Below are positions 1 through 5,952 of a stretch of DNA of 6,252 nt, one piece after another. Source of the stretch: Hyphomicrobiales bacterium (lineage in GTDB: Bacteria > Pseudomonadota > Alphaproteobacteria > Rhizobiales > Devosiaceae); the NCBI GenBank assembly GCA_015487985.1, contig WFOP01000184.1, positions 1-6,252 on the forward strand. The letters are read 5' to 3'. The notes beneath the pieces are model-generated. The model searched no databases and was not told where the DNA came from. It was given only the letters and a program-made list of their open reading frames with translations. The first letter of the stretch is position 1, and every line of letters begins with the position of its first letter. The position numbers were made by a program, and so were the translations under genes.

Positions 1-209
1 CTCAATGCTGCGCCGGCGCGCGCAAAAAGTTGCGCGGGGTCCTCGCTATGCTCGTCCAGTAAATTACAACTTACGCAAGTCCACCTGAGAGTTTGTTTTG
101 GCTCGCGCAAATTCGCTGGCGCTCAATGCTGCGCCGGCGCGCGCAAAAAGTTGCGCGGGGTCCTCGCTATGCTCGTCCAGTAAATTACAACTTACGCAAG
201 TCCACCTGA
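1..209. repeat. 121-bp-period tandem repeat covering the coaA 3' end
   Basis: Bases 1-88 and 122-209 are identical at all 88 positions, giving a repeat with a 121-base period. The 33 bases between them (89-121) are the rest of the unit. The left copy is cut by the window edge, so the total copy number is unknown. The right copy contains the last 25 bases of coaA (its final codons VDLRKL and the TAA at 185-187), so the left copy holds an orphan coaA tail with its stop at 64-66. The unit is GC-rich and self-complementary: a GCGCCGGCGC palindrome (10-19, 131-140) and a 7-bp stem (19-36, 140-157). Perfect identity implies a recent duplication or active homogenisation. The simplest reading is a local tandem duplication. 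A dispersed palindromic element that duplicated next to coaA is the alternative. Confidence 0.93.
140..157. repeat. Hairpin-forming inverted repeat within the 121-bp unit
   Basis: The arms CGCGCAA and TTGCGCG form a perfect 7-bp stem around a 4-base loop. The same hairpin occurs at 19-36 in the other copy. It lies about 30 bases past the coaA stop on the minus strand and could slow or end transcription of the his-coaA operon or protect the 3' end of its message. No T-run follows the stem on the minus strand, so it is not a canonical Rho-independent terminator. The adjacent palindrome GCGCCGGCGC (131-140) could form a competing structure. The stem is seen directly; its role is inference. Confidence 0.5.
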
Positions 210-1144
210 CCTATGGTGTGATCCTGGCGTTTGGTGAGGATAAGGTCGGCGCGTGCTCTTGTGGGCAAAATATTTTGTGTCAGGTTTGGCAGGTTGATAT
301 TCTCCCAGACATCCACCGCCATATCACGCGCTTCAGTTTCACTTAGTTTTGAAAACTGGTGAAAAAACGAATCCGGGTCCCTAAACGCCGTGTCCCGCAA
401 CCTGAAAAATCGCTCGACAAACCACTGGCGCAAATGGGCCTCATCAGCATCCATGTAAATGGCAAAATCAAGAAAATCCGAGGCAAAGATGATGGGGCTT
501 CCATCGGCAGGCAGGTCCCCGGTCTGCAAAATATTCAATCCCTCGACAATCAGAATGTCGGGTTGATCAATAATGGTTTCTTTGCCAGGCACCACATCAT
601 AAATCAGGTGAGAATAATGGGGGACGACAATTTTTTTGCGCCCGGATTTCACATCGCTCAAAAAACGTACAAATCGTGCCCTGTCGTAACTTTCAGGGAA
701 ACCCTTTTTCATCACCAGCCCGCGTTTTTCCAATTCCGCGTTGGAAAAAAGAAAGCCGTCTGTCGTTACCAGATCAACCTGTGGGGAATTGGGCCAGCGC
801 TGCATCAGCGCATGCAAAATACGCGCGGTTGTGGATTTTCCCACCGCCACGGACCCCGAAACCCCGATAATAAACGGGGTGCGCTGGGCCTTGTTCTTGG
901 CTAAAAACTGTGCCGCCGCATCGTGCAATCCCTGCACCGCCTCCACATAAAGCGACAATAAACGGGCCAATGGCAAATAGGCGTTTTGCGCATCATCAAG
1001 GGAAATGGGATCGTTTAATGCCCTTAAGCGTTCCACATCCTTTGCGCTCAATGTCATTGGCTCATCGGCGCGCAAATTGGCCCATTGTTCAATGGAAAAG
1101 CGGTCATAGGGGGAATAGTCAATTCCCTTGCGCGCCAGAGTCAT
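185..1144 (-). CDS. coaA: Pantothenate kinase, type I (CoaA)
   Basis: A 319-residue cytoplasmic kinase that phosphorylates pantothenate with ATP, the first and usually controlling step of coenzyme A synthesis. The length is typical of the type I (bacterial, P-loop) family. The Walker A motif GVSGSVAVGKST is at residues 94-105. Other family blocks are TTDGF (127-131), MKKGFPESYD (145-154), PHYSHLIYD (175-183) and the VEGLN segment (200-204). The C-terminus ends in VDLRKL, close to the family ending. The ATG at 1142-1144 follows GGAG (1153-1156 on the plus strand) with 8 bases of spacing. The gene starts 25 bases after hisE and is last in the his operon, an arrangement I recall from Rhizobiales. 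It has no metabolic need to be with his, so shared growth-linked expression is the likely reason. Its last 25 bases lie within the 121-bp tandem repeat. The identification is secure. Confidence 0.97.
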   Translation of the reverse strand: MTLARKGIDYSPYDRFSIEQWANLRADEPMTLSAKDVERLRALNDPISLDDAQNAYLPLARLLSLYVEAVQGLHDAAAQFLAKNKAQRTPFIIGVSGSVAVGKSTTARILHALMQRWPNSPQVDLVTTDGFLFSNAELEKRGLVMKKGFPESYDRARFVRFLSDVKSGRKKIVVPHYSHLIYDVVPGKETIIDQPDILIVEGLNILQTGDLPADGSPIIFASDFLDFAIYMDADEAHLRQWFVERFFRLRDTAFRDPDSFFHQFSKLSETEARDMAVDVWENINLPNLTQNILPTRARADLILTKRQDHTIGQVDLRKL

Positions 1145-1169
1145 TGTTTTTTCTCCGTTAAAAATCGTT

Positions 1170-1481
1170 TTATCGTGAGGCTTTTTCTTCTATGCCCGAC
1201 CGGTCGGTCCGACGCTCAAGTTCGCTCATGACCTCGTCTAAGGGCACATCGGCTGCGCACAACAAAACCAGCAAATGATACAGCACATCTGCGGCTTCTT
1301 TTGTCACTTCGCTTTTATCGTTCAAGGTAGCGGCGATAACGGTTTCAACCGCCTCTTCCCCCAGCTTTTGCGCACAATGGGCCACCCCTTTATTCAACAG
1401 TTGCGCTGAATAGGATTCTTGTGGGTCGGCAGCCACGCGGGCGGCAATTTTTTGGTTCAGGTCATCCAGAGTAAAACTCAT
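1170..1481 (-). CDS. hisE: Phosphoribosyl-ATP pyrophosphatase (HisE)
   Basis: A 103-residue enzyme that hydrolyses phosphoribosyl-ATP to phosphoribosyl-AMP and pyrophosphate, the second step of histidine synthesis. It has the all-alpha MazG-like fold of the family. The metal-binding signature is visible: KLGEEAVE (residues 39-46) and EAADVLYHLLVLL (62-74), whose acidic residues bind magnesium in the family. It is a stand-alone HisE without the HisI cyclohydrolase domain found in enteric bacteria, so HisI must be encoded elsewhere. The ATG at 1479-1481 has a good AAGGA ribosome site 7 bases upstream. It lies 23 bases after hisF and 25 bases before coaA in the same operon. The length is normal for the family. 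Confidence 0.96.
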   Translation of the reverse strand: MSFTLDDLNQKIAARVAADPQESYSAQLLNKGVAHCAQKLGEEAVETVIAATLNDKSEVTKEAADVLYHLLVLLCAADVPLDEVMSELERRTDRSGIEEKASR

Positions 1482-1504
1482 GAGGTTATCCTTGAAACGG
1501 GCGG

Positions 1505-2299
1505 TTAAATTTCATCGTGGCGCATGGGGATGCCATGGGCCTGCATATGGGTTTTGGCCTCAGAGATTGTATAGGTGCCAAAGTGAAAAATGGACGCGGC
1601 AAGCACGGCGCTGGCGTGACCGATTTTCACACCATCTACCAGATGATCCAGATTGCCAACACCCCCTGATGCGATCACCGGCACGTTCACCGAATCGGCG
1701 ATGGCAGAGGTCAGGGGCAGATCAAATCCGATTTTTGTGCCATCGCGATCCATGGATGTCACCAGCAGTTCTCCGGCGCCGATTTGTGCCATTCTGTGGG
1801 CAAATTCCAGCGCGTCAATGCCGGTGGCACGCCGCCCGCCATGGGTAAATATCTCCCATTCAGAACAATTGTCTCCCTCAGCGGAATAGCTTGTGCGCCG
1901 TTTGGCATCCACCGAAACCACTATGCACTGATTGCCGAATTTGTCGGCGGCGCGGGCGATAAAATCGGGGTCACTGACCGCAGCGGAATTGATGGCCACC
2001 TTGTCAGCACCGGACAACAGGAGTTTTCGAATATCTTCAATGGTACGCACGCCACCGCCAACGGTTACCGGCATGAAACAATGTTCGGCAGTGCGTGAAA
2101 CCACGTCAAATATGGTGTCGCGCCCCTCATGGGAGGCAGTGATATCAAGAAATGTCAACTCATCAGCCCCGGCGGCATCATAGGCAATGGCCGCTTCGAC
2201 CGGGTCGCCCGCATCCACCAGATCAACAAAATTGACGCCCTTGACCACGCGGCCATCCTTTACATCGAGGCAGGGAATAATGCGGGTTTTCAGGGTCAT
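1505..2299 (-). CDS. hisF: Imidazole glycerol phosphate synthase, cyclase subunit (HisF)
   Basis: A 264-residue (beta/alpha)8-barrel cyclase. With ammonia supplied by HisH it turns PRFAR into imidazole glycerol phosphate and AICAR, linking histidine and purine synthesis. The start [16 protein letters not shown] is the family hallmark. The two catalytic aspartates are Asp12 (in PCLDV) and Asp131 (in VSVDAKR). Phosphate-binding glycine loops are at VGGGVR (80-85) and near IASGGVG. The ATG at 2297-2299 overlaps the hisA stop as ATGA, and a GGAGGCGGAG stretch just upstream serves as ribosome site. The coupling to hisA, and HisH two genes upstream, fit balanced synthesis of the HisHF complex. The gene is complete with no missing catalytic residue. 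Confidence 0.98.
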   Translation of the reverse strand: MTLKTRIIPCLDVKDGRVVKGVNFVDLVDAGDPVEAAIAYDAAGADELTFLDITASHEGRDTIFDVVSRTAEHCFMPVTVGGGVRTIEDIRKLLLSGADKVAINSAAVSDPDFIARAADKFGNQCIVVSVDAKRRTSYSAEGDNCSEWEIFTHGGRRATGIDALEFAHRMAQIGAGELLVTSMDRDGTKIGFDLPLTSAIADSVNVPVIASGGVGNLDHLVDGVKIGHASAVLAASIFHFGTYTISEAKTHMQAHGIPMRHDEI

Positions 2300-3027
2300 C
2301 TCTCCGCCTCCAGCAAAGCCAGCGCCCGCGCCACATCTATGCGGCCATCATAAAGCGCGCGGCCGGATATGGCCCCCTCAAGAATTTGATATTGTGGGGA
2401 AGCCAGCGTTTCAATATCCTTCATTGAAGCCAACCCGCCCGAAGCAATGACGGGAATACAAACAGCTTTGGCCAACTCAAGGGTTGCGGACCAGTTGATG
2501 CCGCTTAAAACCCCGTCCCGATCTATGTCAGTATAAATAATTGCCGCAACCCCCGCCCCTTCAAAATTTTTGGCCATTTCAAGCACATCCATTTCAGAGG
2601 TTTCAGCCCAGCCTTCAACCGCCACTTTGCCAGCGCGCGCGTCAATGCCCACCGCGACCTGTCCGGGAAACAATTTGCAGGCCTGTTTGACCAGATCGGG
2701 ATTGCGCAGGGCAATCGTGCCCAGAATAACCCGGGTCAGACCCTTGCCGAGCCAGGTTTCGATCTGAGTCAGATCACGGATGCCACCCCCCAGTTGCACC
2801 GGGAATTTTACGGTTTTCAATACCTCTTCAACGGCCGAGCCATTGACGCTCTGACCGGCAAAAGCACCATTGAGATCAACCATATGCAGGAACCTGAACC
2901 CCTGATCCTCAAATTCTTTGGCCTGAGCTGCCGGGCTGTCGTTAAATATGGTTGCCTGATCCATGTCCCCCAGTTTGAGGCGCACGCACTGGCCGTCTTT
3001 GAGGTCAATGGCGGGAAAAAGGATCAT
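2296..3027 (-). CDS. hisA: ProFAR isomerase (HisA)
   Basis: A 243-residue (beta/alpha)8-barrel enzyme that isomerises ProFAR to PRFAR by an Amadori rearrangement, the fourth step of histidine synthesis, feeding HisF directly. The N-terminus [12 protein letters not shown] is typical. Catalytic residues by family analogy are Asp8 (PAIDL), Asp129 (GIDAR) and Thr166 (YTDID). Phosphate loops are LGGGIR (79-84) and IASGG near the C-terminus. I chose the ATG at 3025-3027, not the upstream GTG at 3034-3036. It gives the canonical N-terminus, overlaps the hisH stop as ATGA, and has AGGTGG exactly 5 bases upstream, while the GTG lies inside that ribosome site. The 3' end overlaps hisF as ATGA. Confidence 0.97.
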   Translation of the reverse strand: MILFPAIDLKDGQCVRLKLGDMDQATIFNDSPAAQAKEFEDQGFRFLHMVDLNGAFAGQSVNGSAVEEVLKTVKFPVQLGGGIRDLTQIETWLGKGLTRVILGTIALRNPDLVKQACKLFPGQVAVGIDARAGKVAVEGWAETSEMDVLEMAKNFEGAGVAAIIYTDIDRDGVLSGINWSATLELAKAVCIPVIASGGLASMKDIETLASPQYQILEGAISGRALYDGRIDVARALALLEAER

Positions 3028-3032
3028 GGTTT

Positions 3033-3038
3033 CCACCT
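3033..3038 (-). promoter_or_regulatory. Ribosome binding site of hisA that fixes its start
   Basis: The minus strand reads AGGTGG, 5 bases before the ATG at 3025-3027 and inside the last codons of hisH. A GTG three codons upstream of that ATG falls within this site and therefore cannot use it. Confidence 0.7.
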
Positions 3039-3419
3039 GAGAAAATTGGTAATCATTGCAAGGCCCAGTTTTTGGCTTTTTTCGGGATGAAACTGTGTCC
3101 CCACCATATTGTCATGGCCAACCACGGCGGTAATTTTCTGGCCATAATCGGCACTGGCCAGCAAATGCGCATCGGTTGCGGTTTGGAGATGAAACGAGTG
3201 CACAAAATAGGCATGCAGACCGTTCGGTCCGGTATTTATGCCCTCAAAAAGCGGATGGTCTTTATTTTGTGAAAGCGTATTCCAGCCCATATGGGGAATT
3301 TTCAGATCTGGCTGTTCGGGGGCCAGGGGCACCACTTCGCCCTTAATCCAGCCAAAACCTTCATGAATTCCTTTTTCCAGCCCGCGCTGAGCCATCAGTT
3401 GCATGCCCACGCATATGCC

Positions 3420-3426
3420 AAAAAAA
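3420..3426 (-). other. T7 frameshift site in hisH
   Basis: The coding strand reads CCG followed by seven Ts and GGC, where Pro-Phe-Phe-Gly needs six. The extra base lies immediately before the codons for the catalytic Gly-Ile-Cys loop. The run would also allow transcriptional slippage, or a +1 shift of Phe-tRNA from TTT onto the overlapping TTT. Nothing in the sequence alone separates these from a homopolymer error. Confidence 0.85.
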
Positions 3427-3677
3427 CGGCACAGCGGCATCAATCACCCGCTCCTGCAAAACCTCTCCCATGCCGGGCACTGCAAAAAGACCAGCGCGGC
3501 AATCGGCAAATGCCCCCACACCGGGCAAAACGATACGGTCGGCTTTTCTTACCTGTTCGGCATCGTTGGAGACAATAATATCAGCCCCGATATCGGCCTC
3601 GCGGGCGGCACGCTCAAAGGCCTTTTGCGCCGATCTGAGATTGCCCGAGCCATAATCAATAATCGTAATCAGCTGGC

Positions 3678-4091
3678 TCATTCCTCTGAATTTTCCTGTG
3701 TTTCTTTTTGTTTGCGTTTTTGCGCCATCCGGTGCATGCGGCGCTGAGAGGAAAAATACTTTGTTTCCGCCTGCATCAAACCCGATGCGGGAACCAGCGA
3801 ATTGTCCTGCCAGCCGCCCCTGATCAGTTTGGCCCCCACCAGCCCGTTGGCTTCAAATCCAAGCCAGAGGGCAAACAGGAAATAAAGGGAAAAGCCGGGC
3901 AGAGCAAAAAACTCCGAAAGCTGCGCAAAAGCCATAACAGAGACAATCATGACAGCCAGCAACAACCACAACCCATTGGCCAACGCCCAGACGGGGGGCA
4001 GCAAAAATGCAAACCAGCTAAACCGGTCAGGCAGACAGATCAGACAATCGTCCCCTTTTCGGCCAGGATTTTCATAGGTCACATAGTTCAT
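3678..4091 (-). CDS. DUF2628-like small membrane protein in the his operon
   Basis: A 137-residue protein resembling the DUF2628 family, which I recall as commonly encoded between hisB and hisH (or near them) in Rhizobiales. Its function is not established. From the chosen start, residues 1-22 are polar, followed by a hydrophobic region: an [14 protein letters not shown] block (24-37), a strong span at about 39-57 and another at about 66-80. This suggests two or three membrane segments. The tail (116-137) is highly charged, basic then acidic ([13 protein letters not shown], then ENSEE), probably cytoplasmic. I prefer the ATG at 4089-4091 ([10 protein letters not shown]) over a TTG at 4104-4106, because the family start matches it; neither has a good ribosome site. 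It begins 34 bases after hisB and its TGA overlaps the hisH ATG as ATGA. A catalytic role is not evident; a membrane-linked or regulatory role is only a guess. Confidence 0.85.
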   Translation of the reverse strand: MNYVTYENPGRKGDDCLICLPDRFSWFAFLLPPVWALANGLWLLLAVMIVSVMAFAQLSEFFALPGFSLYFLFALWLGFEANGLVGAKLIRGGWQDNSLVPASGLMQAETKYFSSQRRMHRMAQKRKQKETQENSEE

Positions 4092-4125
4092 GGCACCAAT
4101 TCGCAATTTGTAAAAAACAAAAGGT

Positions 4126-4713
4126 TTACAACAACCCTTTAGTGGAAGGAACCTGGTCTTTATTCTGCGGGTCTATCGCCACGGCAATCCGCAAAGCGCG
4201 GGCCAGTCCCTTAAAGGCACTTTCGGCGATATGGTGATTATTTTCCCCGTAAAAATTCTCCACATGCAGGGTGATGCCCGCATTCATGGAAAAGGCCTGA
4301 AACCATTCCTGGAACAGTTCCGTATCCATTTCACCCACTTTATCACGGGAAAATTCAACCTTGAACACCAAAAAGGGCCGCCCTGAAATATCCAGCGCCA
4401 CCCGGGTCAACGCCTCATCCATCGGCAAATCGGCCGAGGCATAACGGGTAATACCCTTTTTGTCCCCCAAAGCCTTGTGAAAGGCCTGGCCCAGGGCAAT
4501 GCCCACATCTTCTGCGGTATGGTGAAAATCCACATGCAGATCCCCCTTGGCGGAAATCTCGATATCCATCAGGGAATGACGGGCCAGAAGGTCCAGCATA
4601 TGATCAAGAAACCCGATGCCGGTGGCAACATTGCTTTTGCCCCTTCCATCCAGATTTAGCGCAACATTGATTGCGGTTTCACCGGTGGTGCGGGATATTT
4701 TGGCCTGGCGCAT
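4126..4713 (-). CDS. hisB: Imidazoleglycerol-phosphate dehydratase (HisB)
   Basis: A 195-residue manganese-dependent dehydratase that converts imidazoleglycerol phosphate to imidazoleacetol phosphate, using the product of HisHF. The metal-binding histidine and glutamate motifs of the family are intact: GFLDHML (34-40), [14 protein letters not shown] (62-75) and [10 protein letters not shown] (156-165). DEAL (99-102), RPFL (112-115) and the C-terminal PSTKG (189-193) are also present. It is the monofunctional type, lacking the N-terminal histidinol-phosphatase domain of enteric HisB. The ATG at 4711-4713 has only a weak purine-rich stretch upstream (AAAGAAAG, about 10 bases away). It is the first gene of the minus-strand operon and diverges from hslV. 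No his-rich leader peptide is seen upstream, so classical his attenuation looks unlikely. Confidence 0.97.
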   Translation of the reverse strand: MRQAKISRTTGETAINVALNLDGRGKSNVATGIGFLDHMLDLLARHSLMDIEISAKGDLHVDFHHTAEDVGIALGQAFHKALGDKKGITRYASADLPMDEALTRVALDISGRPFLVFKVEFSRDKVGEMDTELFQEWFQAFSMNAGITLHVENFYGENNHHIAESAFKGLARALRIAVAIDPQNKDQVPSTKGLL

Positions 4714-4782
4714 AATGCTCGTGCTTTCTTTAGTCTCAAGGGTTCAACTATGTTTAGTGCTCACTTATCAGTTTGCAGCCCG

Positions 4783-4810
4783 TTGGCAAAGGCTTTGAAT
4801 CTTTTGCCAA
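4783..4810. repeat. Inverted repeat in the divergent promoter region
   Basis: TTGGCAAA (4783-4790) and TTTGCCAA (4803-4810) are perfect complements separated by 12 bases. A smaller repeat, CAAAG-G-CTTTG (4787-4797), is nested in its left half. The site could be an operator for a dimeric regulator or a hairpin in a leader transcript. No run of Ts follows, so it is not a terminator. The repeat is seen directly; its function is unknown. Confidence 0.5.
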
Positions 4811-4851
4811 AGAAACACGCAACATTTGCATTTAAGCACGGACCACCTAAA

Positions 4852-4857
4852 TAGAAT
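4852..4857 (+). promoter_or_regulatory. Possible -10 box for hslV
   Basis: TAGAAT matches the sigma-70 -10 consensus at 5 of 6 bases and lies 27 bases before the hslV ATG. No good -35 lies at 16-18 bases spacing; TTGCAT (4826-4831) is 20 bases away. This is a weak call. Confidence 0.25.
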
Positions 4858-4884
4858 GTTGAAAGACCAGCATTGGACACAAGC

Positions 4885-5445
4885 ATGAGTGAAAATAACG
4901 ACGTATTTCCCGGATGGCACGGCACAACCATTGTTTCGGTACGCAAAGGCAACAAGGTTGTCGTTGCGGGGGACGGACAGGTTTCCCTTGGGCCAACCGT
5001 CATTAAACATGGTGCCAAAAAGGTACGCCGTTTGGCAAATGGTAAGGTCATTGCCGGATTTGCCGGGGCGACAGCGGATGCTTTTACCCTGTTTGAGCGG
5101 CTGGAGGCCAAATTGGAGCAATATCCCAACCAGTTGATGCGCGCCTGTGTGGAACTGGCCAAGGACTGGCGTACCGACCGGTATCTGCGCAAGCTGGAGG
5201 CGATGCTGATCGTGGTGGATGCCACCGATTCACTGGTGCTGACGGGCACCGGGGATGTGCTCGGCCCCGATGAGGGGGTGGTGGCCATCGGGTCGGGGGG
5301 GAATTACGCCCTTTCAGCGGCGCTGGCTTTGCTTGATACAGACAAGGATGCAGAACAAATCGCCAAGAAGGCAATGGAAATTGCGTGCAAAATCTGCGTC
5401 TACACAAATGATCAGGTGACACTGGAAAGCATCGAGACAAAATAG
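4885..5445 (+). CDS. hslV: ATP-dependent protease subunit HslV
   Basis: The peptidase subunit of the two-part HslVU (ClpQY) protease, which forms a double hexameric ring in the cytoplasm and degrades proteins unfolded by HslU. It has 186 residues from the ATG at 4885-4887. The N-terminal nucleophile is Thr14 in HGTTIVSV. Asp30 (AGDGQ) and Lys46 (AKKVRR) match Asp17 and Lys33 of the mature E. coli enzyme exactly in spacing. The block [25 protein letters not shown] and [10 protein letters not shown] are also typical. A 13-residue extension precedes the nucleophile and must be removed for activity. I reject the TTG start at 4873, because MSENN is a common HslV start in Rhizobiales as I recall it. 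The ribosome site is weak. Its TAG is directly followed by the ATG of the acetyltransferase gene, so translation is probably coupled. Confidence 0.97.
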   Translation: MSENNDVFPGWHGTTIVSVRKGNKVVVAGDGQVSLGPTVIKHGAKKVRRLANGKVIAGFAGATADAFTLFERLEAKLEQYPNQLMRACVELAKDWRTDRYLRKLEAMLIVVDATDSLVLTGTGDVLGPDEGVVAIGSGGNYALSAALALLDTDKDAEQIAKKAMEIACKICVYTNDQVTLESIETK

Positions 5446-5952
5446 ATGACCCCATATATTCGCCAGCTTAATGTTGGGGACGCCAAGGATTATCGCGCCA
5501 TTCGCCTCGAGGCGCTCAAAGCGTTCCCTCAGGCCTATGGTGCCACCTATGCCCAGGCCGTGAAACAACCAATCGGTGCTTTTACGCAAACCCTTGAACA
5601 GGCCGTGTTGTTCGGCGCATTTGATGGGGATGAACTATGCGGCATTGTGTGTTTTGTAGCCTGTGAAGGTGCCCAGGACAATCATATCGGGCACCTCTAT
5701 CAAATGTTTGTAAAACCGGGCATTCAGGGCAGGGGTGTCGGCTTGGCGCTCATTAAACAACTGTTTGAATATGCCAGGCCAATCGTGCGCCAGGTTCATC
5801 TTGGGGTCGGCACCAACAATCACAGCGCACTGGCATTATATAAAAAGGCCGGTTTTGAAATCTATGGCACCGAACCACGGGCTTTGTGCGTTAAGGGCAC
5901 ATATATTGATGAACATCTAATGGTAAAATTTTTGGATTCGAAAGACAATTAA
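5446..5952 (+). CDS. GNAT-family N-acetyltransferase between hslV and hslU
   Basis: A 168-residue protein of the GNAT fold, which moves an acetyl group from acetyl-CoA to an amine. The acetyl-CoA pyrophosphate loop is QGRGVG (residues 94-99) after the beta strand HLYQMFVKPG (83-92). The later block NNHSALALYKKAGFEIYG (124-141) is the usual GNAT motif B region, and the start MTPYIRQLNVGDAKDYRAIRLEAL is family-like. The substrate cannot be told from sequence; small molecules, peptides or protein N-termini are all possible. It starts on the base after the hslV stop and its own TAA is followed directly by the hslU ATG, so all three genes are probably translated together. I recall an acetyltransferase at this position in Rhizobiales. 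This suggests a conserved link to HslVU, but co-location is not proof. Confidence 0.92.
   Translation: MTPYIRQLNVGDAKDYRAIRLEALKAFPQAYGATYAQAVKQPIGAFTQTLEQAVLFGAFDGDELCGIVCFVACEGAQDNHIGHLYQMFVKPGIQGRGVGLALIKQLFEYARPIVRQVHLGVGTNNHSALALYKKAGFEIYGTEPRALCVKGTYIDEHLMVKFLDSKDN

Larger units (their letters stand above)
3024..3681 (-). pseudogene. hisH: Imidazole glycerol phosphate synthase, glutaminase subunit (HisH), frameshifted as written
   Basis: HisH hydrolyses glutamine and channels ammonia to HisF. The gene is split by one extra base. From the ATG at 3679-3681 the frame encodes [17 protein letters not shown] through VIDAAVPFF (residues 1-87), with the LPGVGAF block at 52-58. After a T7 run it moves into another frame that ends at a stop 19 codons later (3361-3363). 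The rest of HisH, from GICVGMQ to FLRWKP, continues in the +1 frame to the TGA at 3024-3026. Removing one T restores a 218-residue protein of normal length, with the catalytic Cys90 in GICVGMQ and His/Glu in GTQFHPEKS. Both halves look under full selection, so a sequencing error, a fresh mutation or slippage is likelier than old decay. The gene overlaps DUF2628 upstream and hisA downstream as ATGA, so a real early stop should also lower hisA translation. Confidence 0.9.
4714..4884. promoter_or_regulatory. Divergent hisB / hslV intergenic region
   Basis: These 171 bases separate the two divergent operons and must hold both promoters. I find no strong matched -35/-10 pair on the minus strand for hisB, and no run of His codons that would mark an attenuator leader. 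For hslV a TAGAAT box lies at 4852-4857. An 8-bp inverted repeat sits at 4783-4810, near the middle. I could not identify a heat-shock promoter with confidence, although hslVU is heat-shock controlled in many bacteria. Confidence 0.6.

Noticed and set aside
1..209. CRISPR array
   Set aside because: The 88-base identical blocks and single 33-base linker do not resemble short repeats with unique spacers, and no cas gene is near.
98..346. Plus-strand open frame crossing the repeat into the coaA 3' end
   Set aside because: Composition is repeat-driven (Ala/Arg/Ser rich) and the second half is antisense to coaA.
359..904. Long plus-strand open frame of 181 codons opposite coaA
   Set aside because: It is antisense to a well-identified coaA with all family motifs; its translation shows no recognisable domain, and its basic composition is what an antisense frame of this gene gives.
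3034..3036. GTG as an upstream start of hisA
   Set aside because: It lies inside the AGGTGG ribosome site, and the ATG at 3025-3027 gives the standard N-terminus and an ATGA overlap.
4859..4864. TTGAAA as a heat-shock sigma-32 -35 element for hslV
   Set aside because: A -10 element at normal spacing would fall on the start codon, and no CCCAT-like box is present.
4714..4872. Histidine leader peptide and attenuator upstream of hisB
   Set aside because: No short frame with clustered His codons and no terminator-like hairpin with a T-run was found on the minus strand.
4873..4875. TTG as an upstream start of hslV
   Set aside because: It adds four residues with no better ribosome site; the ATG at 4885 gives the expected start.
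4761..5288. Minus-strand open frame of 175 codons opposite hslV
   Set aside because: It is a shadow of hslV, is low-complexity and Ser/Thr rich, and lacks any family signal.
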